DNA of 64,000 nt from Dysgonomonas sp. PF1-14 (GCF_029892965.1 NZ_JARXWN010000012.1:1-64000); one strand, 5' to 3'; shown: positions 35,523 through 45,184, counted from the first letter of the stretch. Made by a program: numbers and translations. Notes: generated by a model not told the origin, from the sequence alone.

Positions 35523-37316
35523 ATGCGCACTTTGCTTTTAAGGATTTATCATCTTTTCTTATTTTTATCTTTATATGTAGTTATTGGTTATGCAAATAGC
35601 AGAGACAGTATATTCGTTGAAAAATACGAAAAAACTATTTATTTTAATTCTGATTCTATTTTTATAAATTATGCAAATAAAGGTTTTATTCCCGTTGTAG
35701 ACGACTTGTATGAATATTATGAAGACGTTTTTTGGAATCTGCCGGATGACTGTAGGTCTTCGGAGCTCGATAAAATGGAACGTATAGCTAAAGCTGCAAA
35801 TAATAGCGAACTCGAAGCCGAAGCTGTTTTTATGAGGGCTGTGTGCTTGCCCGATGGTGATGAAATGCAGTTCTCACACAAAGTAAAAAAACTAGAGGAA
35901 ATAGCGGATAAATCGGCAAAAAACGGTAATATTTCCTTGCGCTTAAGAGCGATGGAGTCGATTTTCGATCTTTATTGGAATTCTGAAAAATATGCCAGAG
36001 CCTTCAGCCAGATACATTCGATAGATAAAGTCCTTCAGAATGTGGGAGATGATAAATATCCGGGAAAAGGCGTTCTTAATTTTCGTATAGGTGAAGCATA
36101 TTATTTTTTTCAGGATTATGATAAGGCTATACCTTATCTACGAAAAGCAATGAAACCTTCCCGGTATTATTTCGACAGGTCAAATCTGGAAGCCAGAAAT
36201 ATGCTTGGTACTTACTATAATCAGAGAGGCCAGGTCGATTCTGCCGAATATTATTTCAGGTCGGCATTCAGTAATCATGACAGGGTTAAGTTCAAATCGA
36301 AATACGATGCTGTTTCGTTGAGTAATCTGGGGCATAGTTTTATACAGAAAAAAGATTACGATGAAGGTATTTCATATTTCAGAGCAGGGCTCAACCATAT
36401 GTTGCTCGAACGCGATTACAAATCGGCATCTGATGTTACCGTCGGACTTGCACAATGCTATCTGGAAAAAGATAACCTGAAGAAAGCAAAACACATGATA
36501 GATTCGTCACTTATTTATATCGAACAATCGGGAAATGTCAATGCCTATCAGGAGCTATACCCGCTGATGTGTGAATACTATGTGAGGTCGGGTGACAGGC
36601 AACTAGCAAAGGCATACCTCGACTCCACGATGGCTGTAAATAATAAATATCTTGAGAAGTATAATAGTAAGTATATCATCAAAGCCGAGCAGGAGCTATT
36701 TGAAGCTGAAACTATAGCAAAAGACGAAGAGTTGAGGTATCAGGAAGAGAAATATACTTATCGTTTGTTATACGGCCTTATAATCCTTGTATTTATTTCT
36801 CTCGGGCTGGTAGTATTCATTATATTGTACAATAAGAATAAAAAAGCGTACAGGGCACTTGTACAAAAAAATCAGGACTGGGCAGGTACAACAAATCCGG
36901 GATTTAGTAGTACAAGCAAGTCTGCTTCATGTGAAGAAAATACCAATGAGCCGGATACAGAGGATCTCGACCTGATGAAGCAGGTATATGATCTAGTGAA
37001 TAATGAAAAAGTATATAAAGACCTTGATCTTACACTGGATTCTTTATCGAGGCAAATAAATGTAAACCGCAATTATTTATCTAAAGCCATCAATAAAACT
37101 ACGGGTAAAAACTTTAATACATATATAAACGAACACCGGATAAAGGAGGCGATAAAAATAATGTCTAATCCTAAGTCCGATCTTATTTCTATCGATGCTA
37201 TTGCCCTCGAAGTAGGGTTCGGTAATCGTATATCATTCTATCAGTCGTTTAAGAAAATAACGGGTCTTACCCCTTCCGACTTTAGAAATAACAAATCGAA
37301 CGTTCTATCTAACTAA
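35523..37316 (+). CDS. TPR / AraC-type membrane regulator
   Basis: A 597-residue one-component regulator. A signal or anchor helix (1-25) precedes a periplasmic TPR array (about 90-400, e.g. 'FRIGEAYYFFQDYDKAIPYLRKA', 'SLSNLGHSFIQKKDYDEGISYF'), a membrane helix near 415-437 ('LLYGLIILVFISLGLVVFIILY'), a linker, and a C-terminal AraC HTH ('LTLDSLSRQINVNRNYLSKAIN' and 'IALEVGFGNRISFYQSFKKITGLTPSDFR'). It has the same architecture as the frameshifted gene at 16732. Such proteins resemble hybrid sensors that read envelope status and bind DNA directly. No obvious target operon is adjacent. Confidence 0.87.
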   Translation: MRTLLLRIYHLFLFLSLYVVIGYANSRDSIFVEKYEKTIYFNSDSIFINYANKGFIPVVDDLYEYYEDVFWNLPDDCRSSELDKMERIAKAANNSELEAEAVFMRAVCLPDGDEMQFSHKVKKLEEIADKSAKNGNISLRLRAMESIFDLYWNSEKYARAFSQIHSIDKVLQNVGDDKYPGKGVLNFRIGEAYYFFQDYDKAIPYLRKAMKPSRYYFDRSNLEARNMLGTYYNQRGQVDSAEYYFRSAFSNHDRVKFKSKYDAVSLSNLGHSFIQKKDYDEGISYFRAGLNHMLLERDYKSASDVTVGLAQCYLEKDNLKKAKHMIDSSLIYIEQSGNVNAYQELYPLMCEYYVRSGDRQLAKAYLDSTMAVNNKYLEKYNSKYIIKAEQELFEAETIAKDEELRYQEEKYTYRLLYGLIILVFISLGLVVFIILYNKNKKAYRALVQKNQDWAGTTNPGFSSTSKSASCEENTNEPDTEDLDLMKQVYDLVNNEKVYKDLDLTLDSLSRQINVNRNYLSKAINKTTGKNFNTYINEHRIKEAIKIMSNPKSDLISIDAIALEVGFGNRISFYQSFKKITGLTPSDFRNNKSNVLSN

Positions 37317-37828
37317 TTGATTATTAATGTAAATATTGTAAATATTTATAAATATTTACAAGGTAATATTATGTTTTTTATACACTGTTTCTTTGGAGAC
37401 CCCCTACCCTATTTCAAAACAATTACAGATACAACTTCATGTTAGCTTTTGTTCAGAAAAAGTAAAAACTTGTGGTTAGAAATGATAATATTTAACATTT
37501 ATACCATTTTTATGCCATACTTTTGTATCGAATGGATTAGATACCCAATCTTATCACACACTTTCTTCTACACAATTCTTAAGAGTACCTCCCCGGTGCT
37601 CTTTTTCTTTTTTTATGTCTCAGGCAATACAAAAAAGCAGTTTTGGAAAAGTGGCAAAAAAGCAATACTGGACGTAATCTCGACAGGGAGATTAGCCTTA
37701 GTAAACTATCTGAACAATCAGGACGAACCACCGGATAAAAGCTGAGAACGGGAATTTATATTCCTAGAGTGAGAAAAAAGAGGCTGCACTTTTAATAAAG
37801 TACAGCCTTATTATCGTGAAAACGGATA
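37317..37828. other. Gap with possible remnant ORF and the galE terminator
   Basis: A rightward frame from ATG 37482 to 37745 could encode 87 residues with two hydrophobic segments, but composition is AT-driven and nothing is recognised. A second frame over 37615-37740 also looks protein-like, hinting at a broken gene. The hairpin at 37783-37807 ends galE. Confidence 0.35.
37783..37807 (-). terminator. Terminator of galE
   Basis: AGGCTG-ACTTT / AAGT-CAGCCT stem with a short loop and flanking A/T runs, 22 bases past the galE stop. Confidence 0.7.
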
Positions 37829-38863
37829 TTACATAATTCCTTTCTCTCTTAGTTTCAATTGCCATTTCCATGCAGAATCCATCGTATCTTCGATATTCTC
37901 TTTGGCAGTCCAGCCCAGAACGTTATTTGCGTGTTTAGGGTCTGCCCATATCTTTTCGATGTCTCCTTCGCGGCGACCAACGATCTTATAATTCAGTTTT
38001 ACACCCGATACTTTTTCAAATACATTGATCAGTTCCAGTACCGAAACTCCCCTACCCGTTCCCAGATTGAATATTTCTACTTTCTCAGGCGATTTGTTCT
38101 CTAACATACGGTCGACTGCTATAACGTGAGCTTTTGCAAGGTCTACCACGTTGATAAAGTCGCGTACGCAAGAGCCGTCAGGTGTGTTGTAGTCGTCACC
38201 GAACACACTTAGCTGTTGGCGAATGCCCATAGCCGTCTGTGTGATGTAAGGAACGAGGTTTTGAGGTACACCATTAGGCAATTCTCCTATCTCGGCTGTG
38301 GGATGTGCTCCTACCGGATTGAAATAACGGAGGATGATGCTTTTCACATCGGCTCCCGACCGGACTGTATCTTTTATGATCTCTTCATTGATTTGCTTGG
38401 TGTTTCCGTATGGAGACTCTGCCGGTTTGATAGGTGCAGTTTCGTCTATCGGGTTATGATCCGGTTCGCCATACACAGTACACGATGATGAGAAAACGAT
38501 ATTTTTAACGCCGAATTCAGGCATCAGATCAAGCAGATTGATAAGTGAATTCAGGTTGTTTCTGTAGTATAATAATGGTTTTTGTACCGACTCTCCTACT
38601 GCCTTACTTGCAGCGAAATGAATAATCCCTTTGATATCGGGATGAGTGGTGAAAAGCTTTTTTAAGCCTTCGTAGTCGTTACAATCGAGTTTTTCGAAAA
38701 CAGGACGTACGCCGGTAATACGTTCGATACCGTCGATAGAGTCGGCTGTCGAATTCGACAGGTTATCTATCACAACTACGGAATACCCTGCATTTTGCAG
38801 CTCGACAACAGTATGAGAACCGATGTATCCTGCTCCACCTGTTACAAGTATTTTTCCTTTCAT
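37829..38863 (-). CDS. galE: UDP-glucose 4-epimerase
   Basis: A 344-residue short-chain-dehydrogenase-like epimerase interconverting UDP-glucose and UDP-galactose. The NAD-binding 'VTGGAGYIGSHTVVEL' (7-22), 'FAASKAVGESV', catalytic Ser region 'NIVFSSSCTVYGEP' (about 122-135) and the Tyr-x-x-x-Lys 'YGNTK' (about 151-155) are all present. Length is normal. It supplies UDP-galactose for surface glycans. It is a single leftward gene among rightward neighbours. A TATCTTTA box on the minus strand near 38895 is a plausible promoter. Confidence 0.96.
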   Translation of the reverse strand: MKGKILVTGGAGYIGSHTVVELQNAGYSVVVIDNLSNSTADSIDGIERITGVRPVFEKLDCNDYEGLKKLFTTHPDIKGIIHFAASKAVGESVQKPLLYYRNNLNSLINLLDLMPEFGVKNIVFSSSCTVYGEPDHNPIDETAPIKPAESPYGNTKQINEEIIKDTVRSGADVKSIILRYFNPVGAHPTAEIGELPNGVPQNLVPYITQTAMGIRQQLSVFGDDYNTPDGSCVRDFINVVDLAKAHVIAVDRMLENKSPEKVEIFNLGTGRGVSVLELINVFEKVSGVKLNYKIVGRREGDIEKIWADPKHANNVLGWTAKENIEDTMDSAWKWQLKLREKGIM

Positions 38864-39012
38864 TATTTGGGTTTTTAGATTAGGTGGTAAAGATACAAAA
38901 TCATAAATAAAAGTAATGAGAAGTAGGCGTTTATCTGTAAGAAAAATACCTCACTTACATTACCCGAATCAAAAACTTATAGTTTCATGTCTGTTACTTA
39001 TAACGAAAGAGT

Positions 39013-39020
39013 TATCTTTG
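39013..39020 (+). promoter_or_regulatory. -7 box TATCTTTG before the small lipoprotein and glnS
   Basis: Perfect TAnnTTTG 18 bases before the ATG at 39039. Confidence 0.6.
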
Positions 39021-39038
39021 TAGCCTGATTTTTTTAAT

Positions 39039-39302
39039 ATGAAGAAACTTGTATCTTTATTAACAATTATTGCTGTTTTCTTTTGCTTTTCTGCATGCTC
39101 ATCGGTAGATGGCGATGCGCGTAGGGCAGCAGAACTTAGCAAAGAGTCGTTAGATCAGGTAAAGGCACAGGATTTGCAGAGGGCAGAAGAGCTATACAAA
39201 GAATCGCAAGATATAATAGCCCGCTACAAGGGTACAGATCAGTACGAAGAATTCTTTGCCGCATACAATAAATATCTGTCGGGTGAAGGCTCGAACGATT
39301 AA
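39039..39302 (+). CDS. Small lipoprotein upstream of glnS
   Basis: An 87-residue lipoprotein. The signal sequence ends in 'CFSACSS' (lipid Cys about residue 20). The mature part is one long charged helix rich in Glu, Lys and Ala ('RRAAELSKESLDQVKAQDLQRAEELYKES'), ending 'YEEFFAAYNKYLSG'. This resembles small helical periplasmic lipoproteins, possibly oligomeric. Function is unknown. It lies 35 bases before glnS and is probably on the same transcript, an arrangement without an obvious reason. Confidence 0.78.
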   Translation: MKKLVSLLTIIAVFFCFSACSSVDGDARRAAELSKESLDQVKAQDLQRAEELYKESQDIIARYKGTDQYEEFFAAYNKYLSGEGSND

Positions 39303-39337
39303 ATAAAATACCGAAAAATAATATATTCCATACCATA

Positions 39338-41032
39338 ATGTCTGAAACTATTTTAAATCCCGAAGAACCTAAAAAGAGCCTCAACTTTATAGAGGTAGCA
39401 GTAGAAAACGATCTGGCAGCAGGCAAAAATGATGGTCGTGTGCAGACCCGTTTCCCGCCCGAGCCGAACGGTTATTTGCATATAGGTCATGCAAAGGCTA
39501 TTTGTATAGACTTTGGTATAGCGCAAAAATACGGCGGTATCTGTAATCTTCGCTTCGATGACACCAATCCGGTGAAGGAAGATGTGGAATATGTAGATTC
39601 CATCATGGAAGATATCAAATGGCTGGGTTTCGACTGGGTGAATGTTTACTATGCGTCCGATTACTTCGGGCAGTTGTGGGATTTTGCTGTAGCGCTGATA
39701 AAAGAAGGAAAAGCCTACATAGACGAGCAGTCGGCCGAAGAAATAGCCAAACAAAAAGGCACGCCCACGCAGCCGGGTGTCAACAGTCCGTATCGCGACC
39801 GTCCTGTAGAAGAAAGTCTTGATCTCTTTAATAAAATGAATGCCGGAGATTTTCCGGAAGGCAGTATGGTATTGCGTGCCAAGATAGACATGGCCGCATC
39901 CAATATGCACTTTCGCGATCCTATCATATACCGGATTATAGACCATCCGCATCACCGTACAGGCAAGCAATGGAATGCATACCCTATGTACGACTTTGCT
40001 CATGGGCAGTGCGACTACTTCGAAGGAGTGACACACTCGCTATGTACACTCGAATTTGAGGTACACCGCCCGCTTTACGATTGGTTTATAGATCAACTGG
40101 CAACAGGAGGCTACCGCCCGCATCAGTACGAGTTCAACAAATTGCAGTTTACTTATACCCTGCTCAGTAAGCGTAATCTGAGACGTATGGTAGAAGAAAA
40201 GATACTTTCGGGCTGGGATGATCCGCGTATGCCTACGCTTGTCGGATTTCGCCGCAGAGGTTATACCCCGGAGGCAATCCGCAGCCTGATAGATAAGATC
40301 GGTTATACTAAATACGATGGTGTAAACGATATAGGACTACTTGAATACGCTGTGCGCGAAGACCTGAACAAAAGGGTGACACGCGTGTCGGCCGTACTCG
40401 ATCCGGTGAAGCTGGTTATCACCAATTACCCTGAGGATAAAACGGAGGTAATGACAGCACAGAACAACCCTGAGGACGAAAATTCGGGCAGTCACGACAT
40501 ACTGTTCTCTCGTGAGTTGTATATCGAACGTGATGACTTTATGGAGGATGCTCCGAAGAAATATTTCCGCCTGACTCCGGGCAATGAAGTACGTTTGAAA
40601 AATGCCTATATAGTGAAGTGTACCGGATGTAAGAAGGACGAAGCGGGTAATGTGACCGAAGTGTATGCCGAGTACGATTCGCAGACCAAGAGCGGTATGC
40701 CCGACAGCGGACGCAAGGTGAAGGGAACTATTCACTGGGTGTCTACCGAAGACAGTTTCGATGCTGAAGTACGTCTTTACGACCGCCTGTTTATGGTGGA
40801 AAATCCGGCAGATGATGAGAGAGACCTTACAGAGCTGCTTAATCCTGATTCGCTGAGAATACTCAAAGGCTGTAAGATGGAAAGCTATCTGAAAACGGCT
40901 GAGGCAGGAGATAAATTTCAGTTCCAGCGTACAGGTTACTTCTGTGTAGACCCTGATTCTACAGCTGATAATATGGTATTTAACCGTACTGTATCACTCA
41001 AGGATTCGTGGGCGAAGGCTAAGGATAGATAA
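39338..41032 (+). CDS. glnS: Glutaminyl-tRNA synthetase
   Basis: A 564-residue class I aminoacyl-tRNA synthetase charging tRNA-Gln. The HIGH-type signature is in 'PPEPNGYLHIGHAK' (about 42-55) and the KMSKS-type loop is 'LLSKRNL' (about 278). The catalytic Rossmann fold is followed by two beta-barrel anticodon-binding domains. 'YPMYDFAHGQCDYFEGVTHSLCTLEF' is the GlnRS/GluRS-shared block. Presence of GlnRS means this organism can charge glutamine directly. A perfect terminator follows. Confidence 0.97.
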   Translation: MSETILNPEEPKKSLNFIEVAVENDLAAGKNDGRVQTRFPPEPNGYLHIGHAKAICIDFGIAQKYGGICNLRFDDTNPVKEDVEYVDSIMEDIKWLGFDWVNVYYASDYFGQLWDFAVALIKEGKAYIDEQSAEEIAKQKGTPTQPGVNSPYRDRPVEESLDLFNKMNAGDFPEGSMVLRAKIDMAASNMHFRDPIIYRIIDHPHHRTGKQWNAYPMYDFAHGQCDYFEGVTHSLCTLEFEVHRPLYDWFIDQLATGGYRPHQYEFNKLQFTYTLLSKRNLRRMVEEKILSGWDDPRMPTLVGFRRRGYTPEAIRSLIDKIGYTKYDGVNDIGLLEYAVREDLNKRVTRVSAVLDPVKLVITNYPEDKTEVMTAQNNPEDENSGSHDILFSRELYIERDDFMEDAPKKYFRLTPGNEVRLKNAYIVKCTGCKKDEAGNVTEVYAEYDSQTKSGMPDSGRKVKGTIHWVSTEDSFDAEVRLYDRLFMVENPADDERDLTELLNPDSLRILKGCKMESYLKTAEAGDKFQFQRTGYFCVDPDSTADNMVFNRTVSLKDSWAKAKDR

Positions 41033-41058
41033 ATCTGATTTCAGATTATTTCTTATAC

Positions 41059-41113
41059 AAATAAATTGCGTTCTTTATGTTTGGATTGCCGACATAGGGA
41101 GCGCAATTTATTT
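41059..41113 (+). terminator. Terminator of glnS
   Basis: 12-bp perfect stem AAATAAATTGCG / CGCAATTTATTT around a 31-base interior with further pairing potential, followed by TT. Confidence 0.6.
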
Positions 41114-41188
41114 TTAAATATACTCGCTTGCTCGCGTAGGCTTCGAGCCTGTGTATTGTGAAGCAAAAGGGTTGCTCGTTGAGTAAGA

Positions 41189-41218
41189 CATGGACAAGAT
41201 GTCCGCGCCAGCGAGGTT
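41189..41218 (-). repeat. REP-like repeat, copy 2
   Basis: Reverse complement of the repeat at 18762-18790 with about three differences. An adjacent palindrome AGGCT-TCG-AGCCT lies near 41138-41150. Confidence 0.6.
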
Positions 41219-41230
41219 AATCTTGTAGCT

Positions 41231-41719
41231 TCAAATTTGACTTTCTTTTTTATCTGCTGATTGAGAAAAATCTTTTTTAGTAAATTGTTTAAAAATCGAA
41301 AAAGCAAGAGGAATAATTATAGTTAATAAAATTTCTTTAATCTGAAAATCCAATTTAAATATCACTATAGAAATTGCACAAAAAAACCAAACAATTCCGG
41401 TTGCTAAGAAATAATTGTAAAAAAAGCTTCTTGAATTTTTCATTATATTATTGTTTTGAATTTGTTCTTTTAATTTATCAAGTGTTCTTTTATAATAGTT
41501 GAACATTTGAGGTCTTTGATTTAATGATTCATTATTGATATCATAATCAAGCGCATTAAAAATGATTTTAACCGTAAAACTTCTAGGGTTGACTTCTCCT
41601 GATTCAATTCGTTGCAATGTTCTAACATTTATGTTACATTTTTCAACTAATTCCTCTTGAGTCAAACCTTTTTTCTTTCTAAGTGCTACTATTTTCTGTC
41701 CTAATTCTGGTTGTTTCAT
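41231..41719 (-). CDS. XRE-family HTH membrane protein
   Basis: A 162-residue protein. The N-terminal Cro/CI-type helix-turn-helix is 'LGQKIVALRKKKGLTQEELVEKCNINVRTLQRIESGEVNP' (about 5-44). A helical linker is followed by two or three hydrophobic segments (about 98-155), so it is a membrane-tethered regulator. ATG at 41719 ('MKQPELGQKI') is the natural start for this family; the longer frame from 41806 adds residues unlike a protein. It stands alone, leftward, between REP-like repeats. Confidence 0.8.
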   Translation of the reverse strand: MKQPELGQKIVALRKKKGLTQEELVEKCNINVRTLQRIESGEVNPRSFTVKIIFNALDYDINNESLNQRPQMFNYYKRTLDKLKEQIQNNNIMKNSRSFFYNYFLATGIVWFFCAISIVIFKLDFQIKEILLTIIIPLAFSIFKQFTKKDFSQSADKKESQI

Positions 41720-42063
41720 TTTCTTTAAAATCTCTGACAAAGATATATTTTGCCTCAAAATTAAAATATTTTTCAGAGAGTATTTTTCCCGACATTTCCC
41801 CGACATTCAATTTTTCTAAGGTATATACTGCATTATTTAACTTTAAATGGTGCTGTTTTTTGCTCCTGCTCGCACAGACTTCCGGCCTATGTGTTGAACA
41901 GTTTTGGATTGAACAAAGGTGTTGATTATCTTTATAAGGTTTCAAGATAATGTAAAATCTTTATCTATAATATAATCAGGATTTAAAAGGAGGAATGAAG
42001 CATATGTAAAGGAAATAAAAGTAACGAAGAATCAAAACAATGCAAATTCATTACATTCGTTAC

Positions 42064-42077
42064 ATTTTAGTTAAAAT
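42064..42077 (+). repeat. GTTAC-palindrome dispersed repeat, copy 4, abutting a start codon
   Basis: GTTAC (42059-42063) then ATTTTAGTTAAAAT (42064-42077). The next three bases are the ATG of the following gene. Confidence 0.6.
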
Positions 42078-43253
42078 ATGAGGGACAGGATTAAAGATAT
42101 AATCAGAAAAATGAAACTTAAGATCAAGATAATCATAGTGTTAGTCTCTGTTTTTGCTGTTTGGGTAATCCTCATCCAGTTTCAGACATATAGCTATCCT
42201 TCTGCGAGTGATATAGACAAGCGACTTAATTACCTTGAGCGTGTAATTAATGAGCCTTTGACATCCGATTCGGAAATAGCGAAGATAGGTAATGAAAGCA
42301 GCTATGAATTTATGCTCTTTTCTTATTCATATTCTGTGTATGCACTGACCAATCTGGCTGTAAAAGATCCGGCATATAAAGAGCGTGTGATTCCATTGAT
42401 AAAGGAGTGCATAGATAAGGCACAGCAATGGCGCGTTTATGAGCCTTACGGCATTGATGAAGAATTGGCGGGTCTGGATTCCATACCTGATTATTCCGTC
42501 TTGTATCTGGGACATCTCAATCTGATGATGGGCTGTTACAGGCTGTTGTCCGATGATAGTATATTCAATGATTTGAATGATAAAATCTCCGAATCGTTGT
42601 TTCACCGTTACAATAAAACAAGCTTTCTCAATCTCGAATCTTATCCTTCTGCGATCTGGATACCCGACAATACGGTGGCAATGGTCTCCCTCAAGCTGCA
42701 TAGCTTCAATTCTGGCAGCGTTTTCGGCGCGATATGCAGTAAGTGGTCAGAATACGCAAAAACTCATTATACGGACGCAAAAACGGGTGTTTTGTATTCG
42801 ACAGTTGATGCCGCTACGGGAAGGGCAGGAGAGGAGCCGCGCGGATCTATGCTTGGCTGGAGTGTTATGTTTATTTATCAGTTCGATAGCGAATATGCGA
42901 TAGAGCTTTACAATAACTATAAGAAGCATTTCAGTTGGGATTTTCTTATATTCAGGCTTTTTAAAGAACGGCATGGTAACTTTGAAACAGGTTTGGGGGA
43001 TATAGATTCGGGGCCTTTGTTTTTGGGATACAGTATTCCTGCGAATGAATTTGCGTTAGGTGGTTCTGTCGTAGCAGGTGATTTCAAGACAGCACGAAAG
43101 ATTGAGCGGCTGATAAACTTCGGGACTTCTAAAACAGAAAAGAATAATGAGTTGAAATACGATGTGAGGTTTATAGACATGAATATCAGCCCTATGGCTG
43201 AGGCATTGGTGTTGAATTCACTGACTATTACCAATTGGATAGATGATAAATGA
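42078..43253 (+). CDS. Hypothetical membrane-anchored protein, possibly alpha/alpha-barrel
   Basis: A 391-residue protein with one N-terminal membrane helix ('IKIIIVLVSVFAVWVILIQF', about 14-33) and an exported helical body with regularly spaced aromatic and acidic motifs ('SIPDYSVLYLGHLNLMMGCYRLL', 'RGSMLGWSVMFIYQFD', 'GLGDIDSGPLFLGYS'). This pattern resembles alpha/alpha toroid enzymes such as glycosidases or the linalool dehydratase/isomerase fold. I cannot name a family with certainty. It is the first of two rightward genes, each preceded by the GTTAC palindrome. Confidence 0.7.
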   Translation: MRDRIKDIIRKMKLKIKIIIVLVSVFAVWVILIQFQTYSYPSASDIDKRLNYLERVINEPLTSDSEIAKIGNESSYEFMLFSYSYSVYALTNLAVKDPAYKERVIPLIKECIDKAQQWRVYEPYGIDEELAGLDSIPDYSVLYLGHLNLMMGCYRLLSDDSIFNDLNDKISESLFHRYNKTSFLNLESYPSAIWIPDNTVAMVSLKLHSFNSGSVFGAICSKWSEYAKTHYTDAKTGVLYSTVDAATGRAGEEPRGSMLGWSVMFIYQFDSEYAIELYNNYKKHFSWDFLIFRLFKERHGNFETGLGDIDSGPLFLGYSIPANEFALGGSVVAGDFKTARKIERLINFGTSKTEKNNELKYDVRFIDMNISPMAEALVLNSLTITNWIDDK

Positions 43254-43492
43254 CAGGGGAGTGGTGGCTAAAGTCTGTCATCTTTATAAGGTTTTAGTTA
43301 TAATCGTTTCACGCAAAGACGCAAAGACGCAAAGAAAGAATACTTGTTGCAATTCGAATGGCGAAGTCACTTTTAACTATAAAATGATTGTTTACTGATG
43401 ACTGTTAACTGCTAACTGAAAAATGTGTTACCTTTGCTTCGCTTTCGCTTCGGCGATCGTTGATTGTAACTTTTTAGTTAAAATAATATCAG
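43254..43492. repeat. Gap with ACGCAAAG tandem repeat and palindrome copy 5
   Basis: ACGCAAAG is repeated three times in tandem near 43312-43334. A direct repeat TAACTG lies near 43398-43416, and the GTAAC-linked palindrome TTTTTAGTTAAAAT at 43471-43484, nine bases before the next ATG. Confidence 0.5.
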
Positions 43493-44908
43493 ATGCCTGA
43501 AAGAGATATATCGTTATTGGTAAGCAGATATAAACAAGCGCATGAGGCGGGGAGGAATCCCTATTTCGATGCAGATGAATTCAGTGATTTGGCTGAGTAT
43601 TATGATTCGATAGAGGATCTGGATACTGCACGCGAGATTATCGATGCCGGACTGGCTATTCATCCCGGCAATACTTCTTTGCTTGTGAAAAAGGGCAAAC
43701 TGGCGGTTTACGATGGCGATTACGAGCAGGCATTGACACTGTTGCAATCGTCTTTGGAATACGATTTCGATCTTTATCTGCTTCGTATCGAGTGCTATCT
43801 TCAGCTCGAGGATTATGTGAAGGCATACGAATTGTCGGAGCAACTCCTCGAAAAGGAGGATAATGAGTCACTCGATAATGTGCTTGCCGAACTGGGCTTT
43901 CTGCATGTCGAAGCAGACCGCTTCAGAGAAGCGATCCTGTATTTTGAAGAAAGCCTGAAATATAATGCTGAAAATATAGAGGTATTGTCCGATCTGGCTT
44001 ATGCTTATGAAATGACCGGTGATTTTGAGGCTGCTATCAGTACAACGAATAAGATACTGGATATAGAGCCTTACACGTACGAGGCATGGGTGAATCTGGG
44101 AAAGCTATATTCGTTGCAGGAAGAGTTCGAAAAGGCTATAGATGCGTTCGATTTTGCGCTTACTATAAACGATTCGGATACTAATGTGCTGAAGTTGAAA
44201 GCACATTGCCTGTCTTTGTCGGATAGGGTAGAGGAGGCTATCGAAATATTCAACGAATTATTACTTGGCGATATGGACGATGCAACTCTTTATCTTCTGC
44301 TGGCGGAATGCTATCAGGCACTGGAGATGTATGACGAGGCATTGGCTAACCTGGATATATATAAAGAGATAGAAGGAGAGACGGACGAATTGCTTTCGAA
44401 GCAGGCATATATTTTTATACAAAAAGAGGATTATCCGGCTGCATTATCTGTGGTCGAAGGTGCTTTGCCGGGTAATCCTGATTCGGTAGATCTGAACCTG
44501 ATAGCAGGAGAGATTGCTCTCAGAAGAGAGCGCTACGAAGAGGCTAAGAGTTACCTTATGGCTATTTATCCTGAGAATGAGGATAATTTTCAGCTACTCG
44601 ACAGATTGGCTATAGTCAATATTAAGGAAGAGGATTATAAGGAAGCGGCATTTTATACGGAAAGATTATTAGATCTGGATCCGAATAATCTGGCTGTGAA
44701 GCAACGTTTGGCACTTCTTTATTTCGAGACAGGGGATGAGGAGCATTTCAATATTGTGCTCGATCAGTTTACCGATAAGGAGCTCTTGTCACTGTTCGAG
44801 CTTATTTATACGCCGCGATCGCAGGGGTATTTTGACAGGGATATGCTGGTTTCTTACCTGAACAGGGCTCGTGAAGCCAGAACTTTGTTTAAAAATCTGA
44901 AATACTGA
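43493..44908 (+). CDS. Tetratricopeptide repeat protein
   Basis: A 471-residue cytosolic protein made almost entirely of TPR repeats of 34 residues (for example 'AILYFEESLKYNAENIEVLSDLAYAYEMTGDFEAAI', 'YEAWVNLGKLYSLQEEFEKAIDAFDFALTINDSD'). There is no signal peptide and no enzymatic domain. It is very acidic. It probably works as a protein-interaction scaffold. It is the last chromosomal protein gene before tRNA-Lys and the conjugative element. Confidence 0.85.
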   Translation: MPERDISLLVSRYKQAHEAGRNPYFDADEFSDLAEYYDSIEDLDTAREIIDAGLAIHPGNTSLLVKKGKLAVYDGDYEQALTLLQSSLEYDFDLYLLRIECYLQLEDYVKAYELSEQLLEKEDNESLDNVLAELGFLHVEADRFREAILYFEESLKYNAENIEVLSDLAYAYEMTGDFEAAISTTNKILDIEPYTYEAWVNLGKLYSLQEEFEKAIDAFDFALTINDSDTNVLKLKAHCLSLSDRVEEAIEIFNELLLGDMDDATLYLLLAECYQALEMYDEALANLDIYKEIEGETDELLSKQAYIFIQKEDYPAALSVVEGALPGNPDSVDLNLIAGEIALRRERYEEAKSYLMAIYPENEDNFQLLDRLAIVNIKEEDYKEAAFYTERLLDLDPNNLAVKQRLALLYFETGDEEHFNIVLDQFTDKELLSLFELIYTPRSQGYFDRDMLVSYLNRAREARTLFKNLKY

Positions 44909-45009
44909 TACGTTTATATAATGTATTTATAATCAGAAATATATATCTTTATTAAGCTCTGTAATGAGTATAAAATCTGAGTGCTGATACTAATTTTTAC
45001 TATTATTTG

Positions 45010-45040
45010 TTTGGATAATAAATAAATTAAACTACCTTTG
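45010..45040 (+). promoter_or_regulatory. Promoter of tRNA-Lys
   Basis: TTTG (45010-45013), 19 bases, TACCTTTG (45033-45040), 26 bases before the tRNA. It matches the Bacteroidetes consensus exactly. Confidence 0.85.
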
Positions 45041-45066
45041 CACTCGCTTTATTAAAGCAATAGGGA

Positions 45067-45139
45067 GATTCCGTAGCTCAGCAGGTAGAGCACATCACTT
45101 TTAATGATGGGGTCCTGGGTTCGAGCCCCAGCGGGATCA
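45067..45139 (+). tRNA. tRNA-Lys (TTT)
   Basis: A 73-nt cloverleaf: acceptor GATTCCG/CGGGATC (one T-G pair), anticodon loop CTTTTAA with TTT, T-arm CTGGG-TTCGAGC-CCCAG, discriminator A, CCA not encoded. The 3' end points into the conjugative element, whose integrase begins 292 bases downstream, so the 3' half is the likely attachment site. Confidence 0.95.
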
Positions 45140-45184
45140 CAAGACAAAAGGACAGAAAAGACAGTCCGATGTCAATAAAAAGAC

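Noticed and set aside
37482-37745. 87-codon frame with hydrophobic segments before the galE terminator
   Set aside because: Nothing is recognised and an alternative frame is as protein-like. It may be a gene remnant, so it is only mentioned under the gap.
43312-43334. ACGCAAAG tandem repeat considered as a CRISPR-like or iteron array
   Set aside because: Only three short units with no spacers. It is a common intergenic sequence type in many bacteria.
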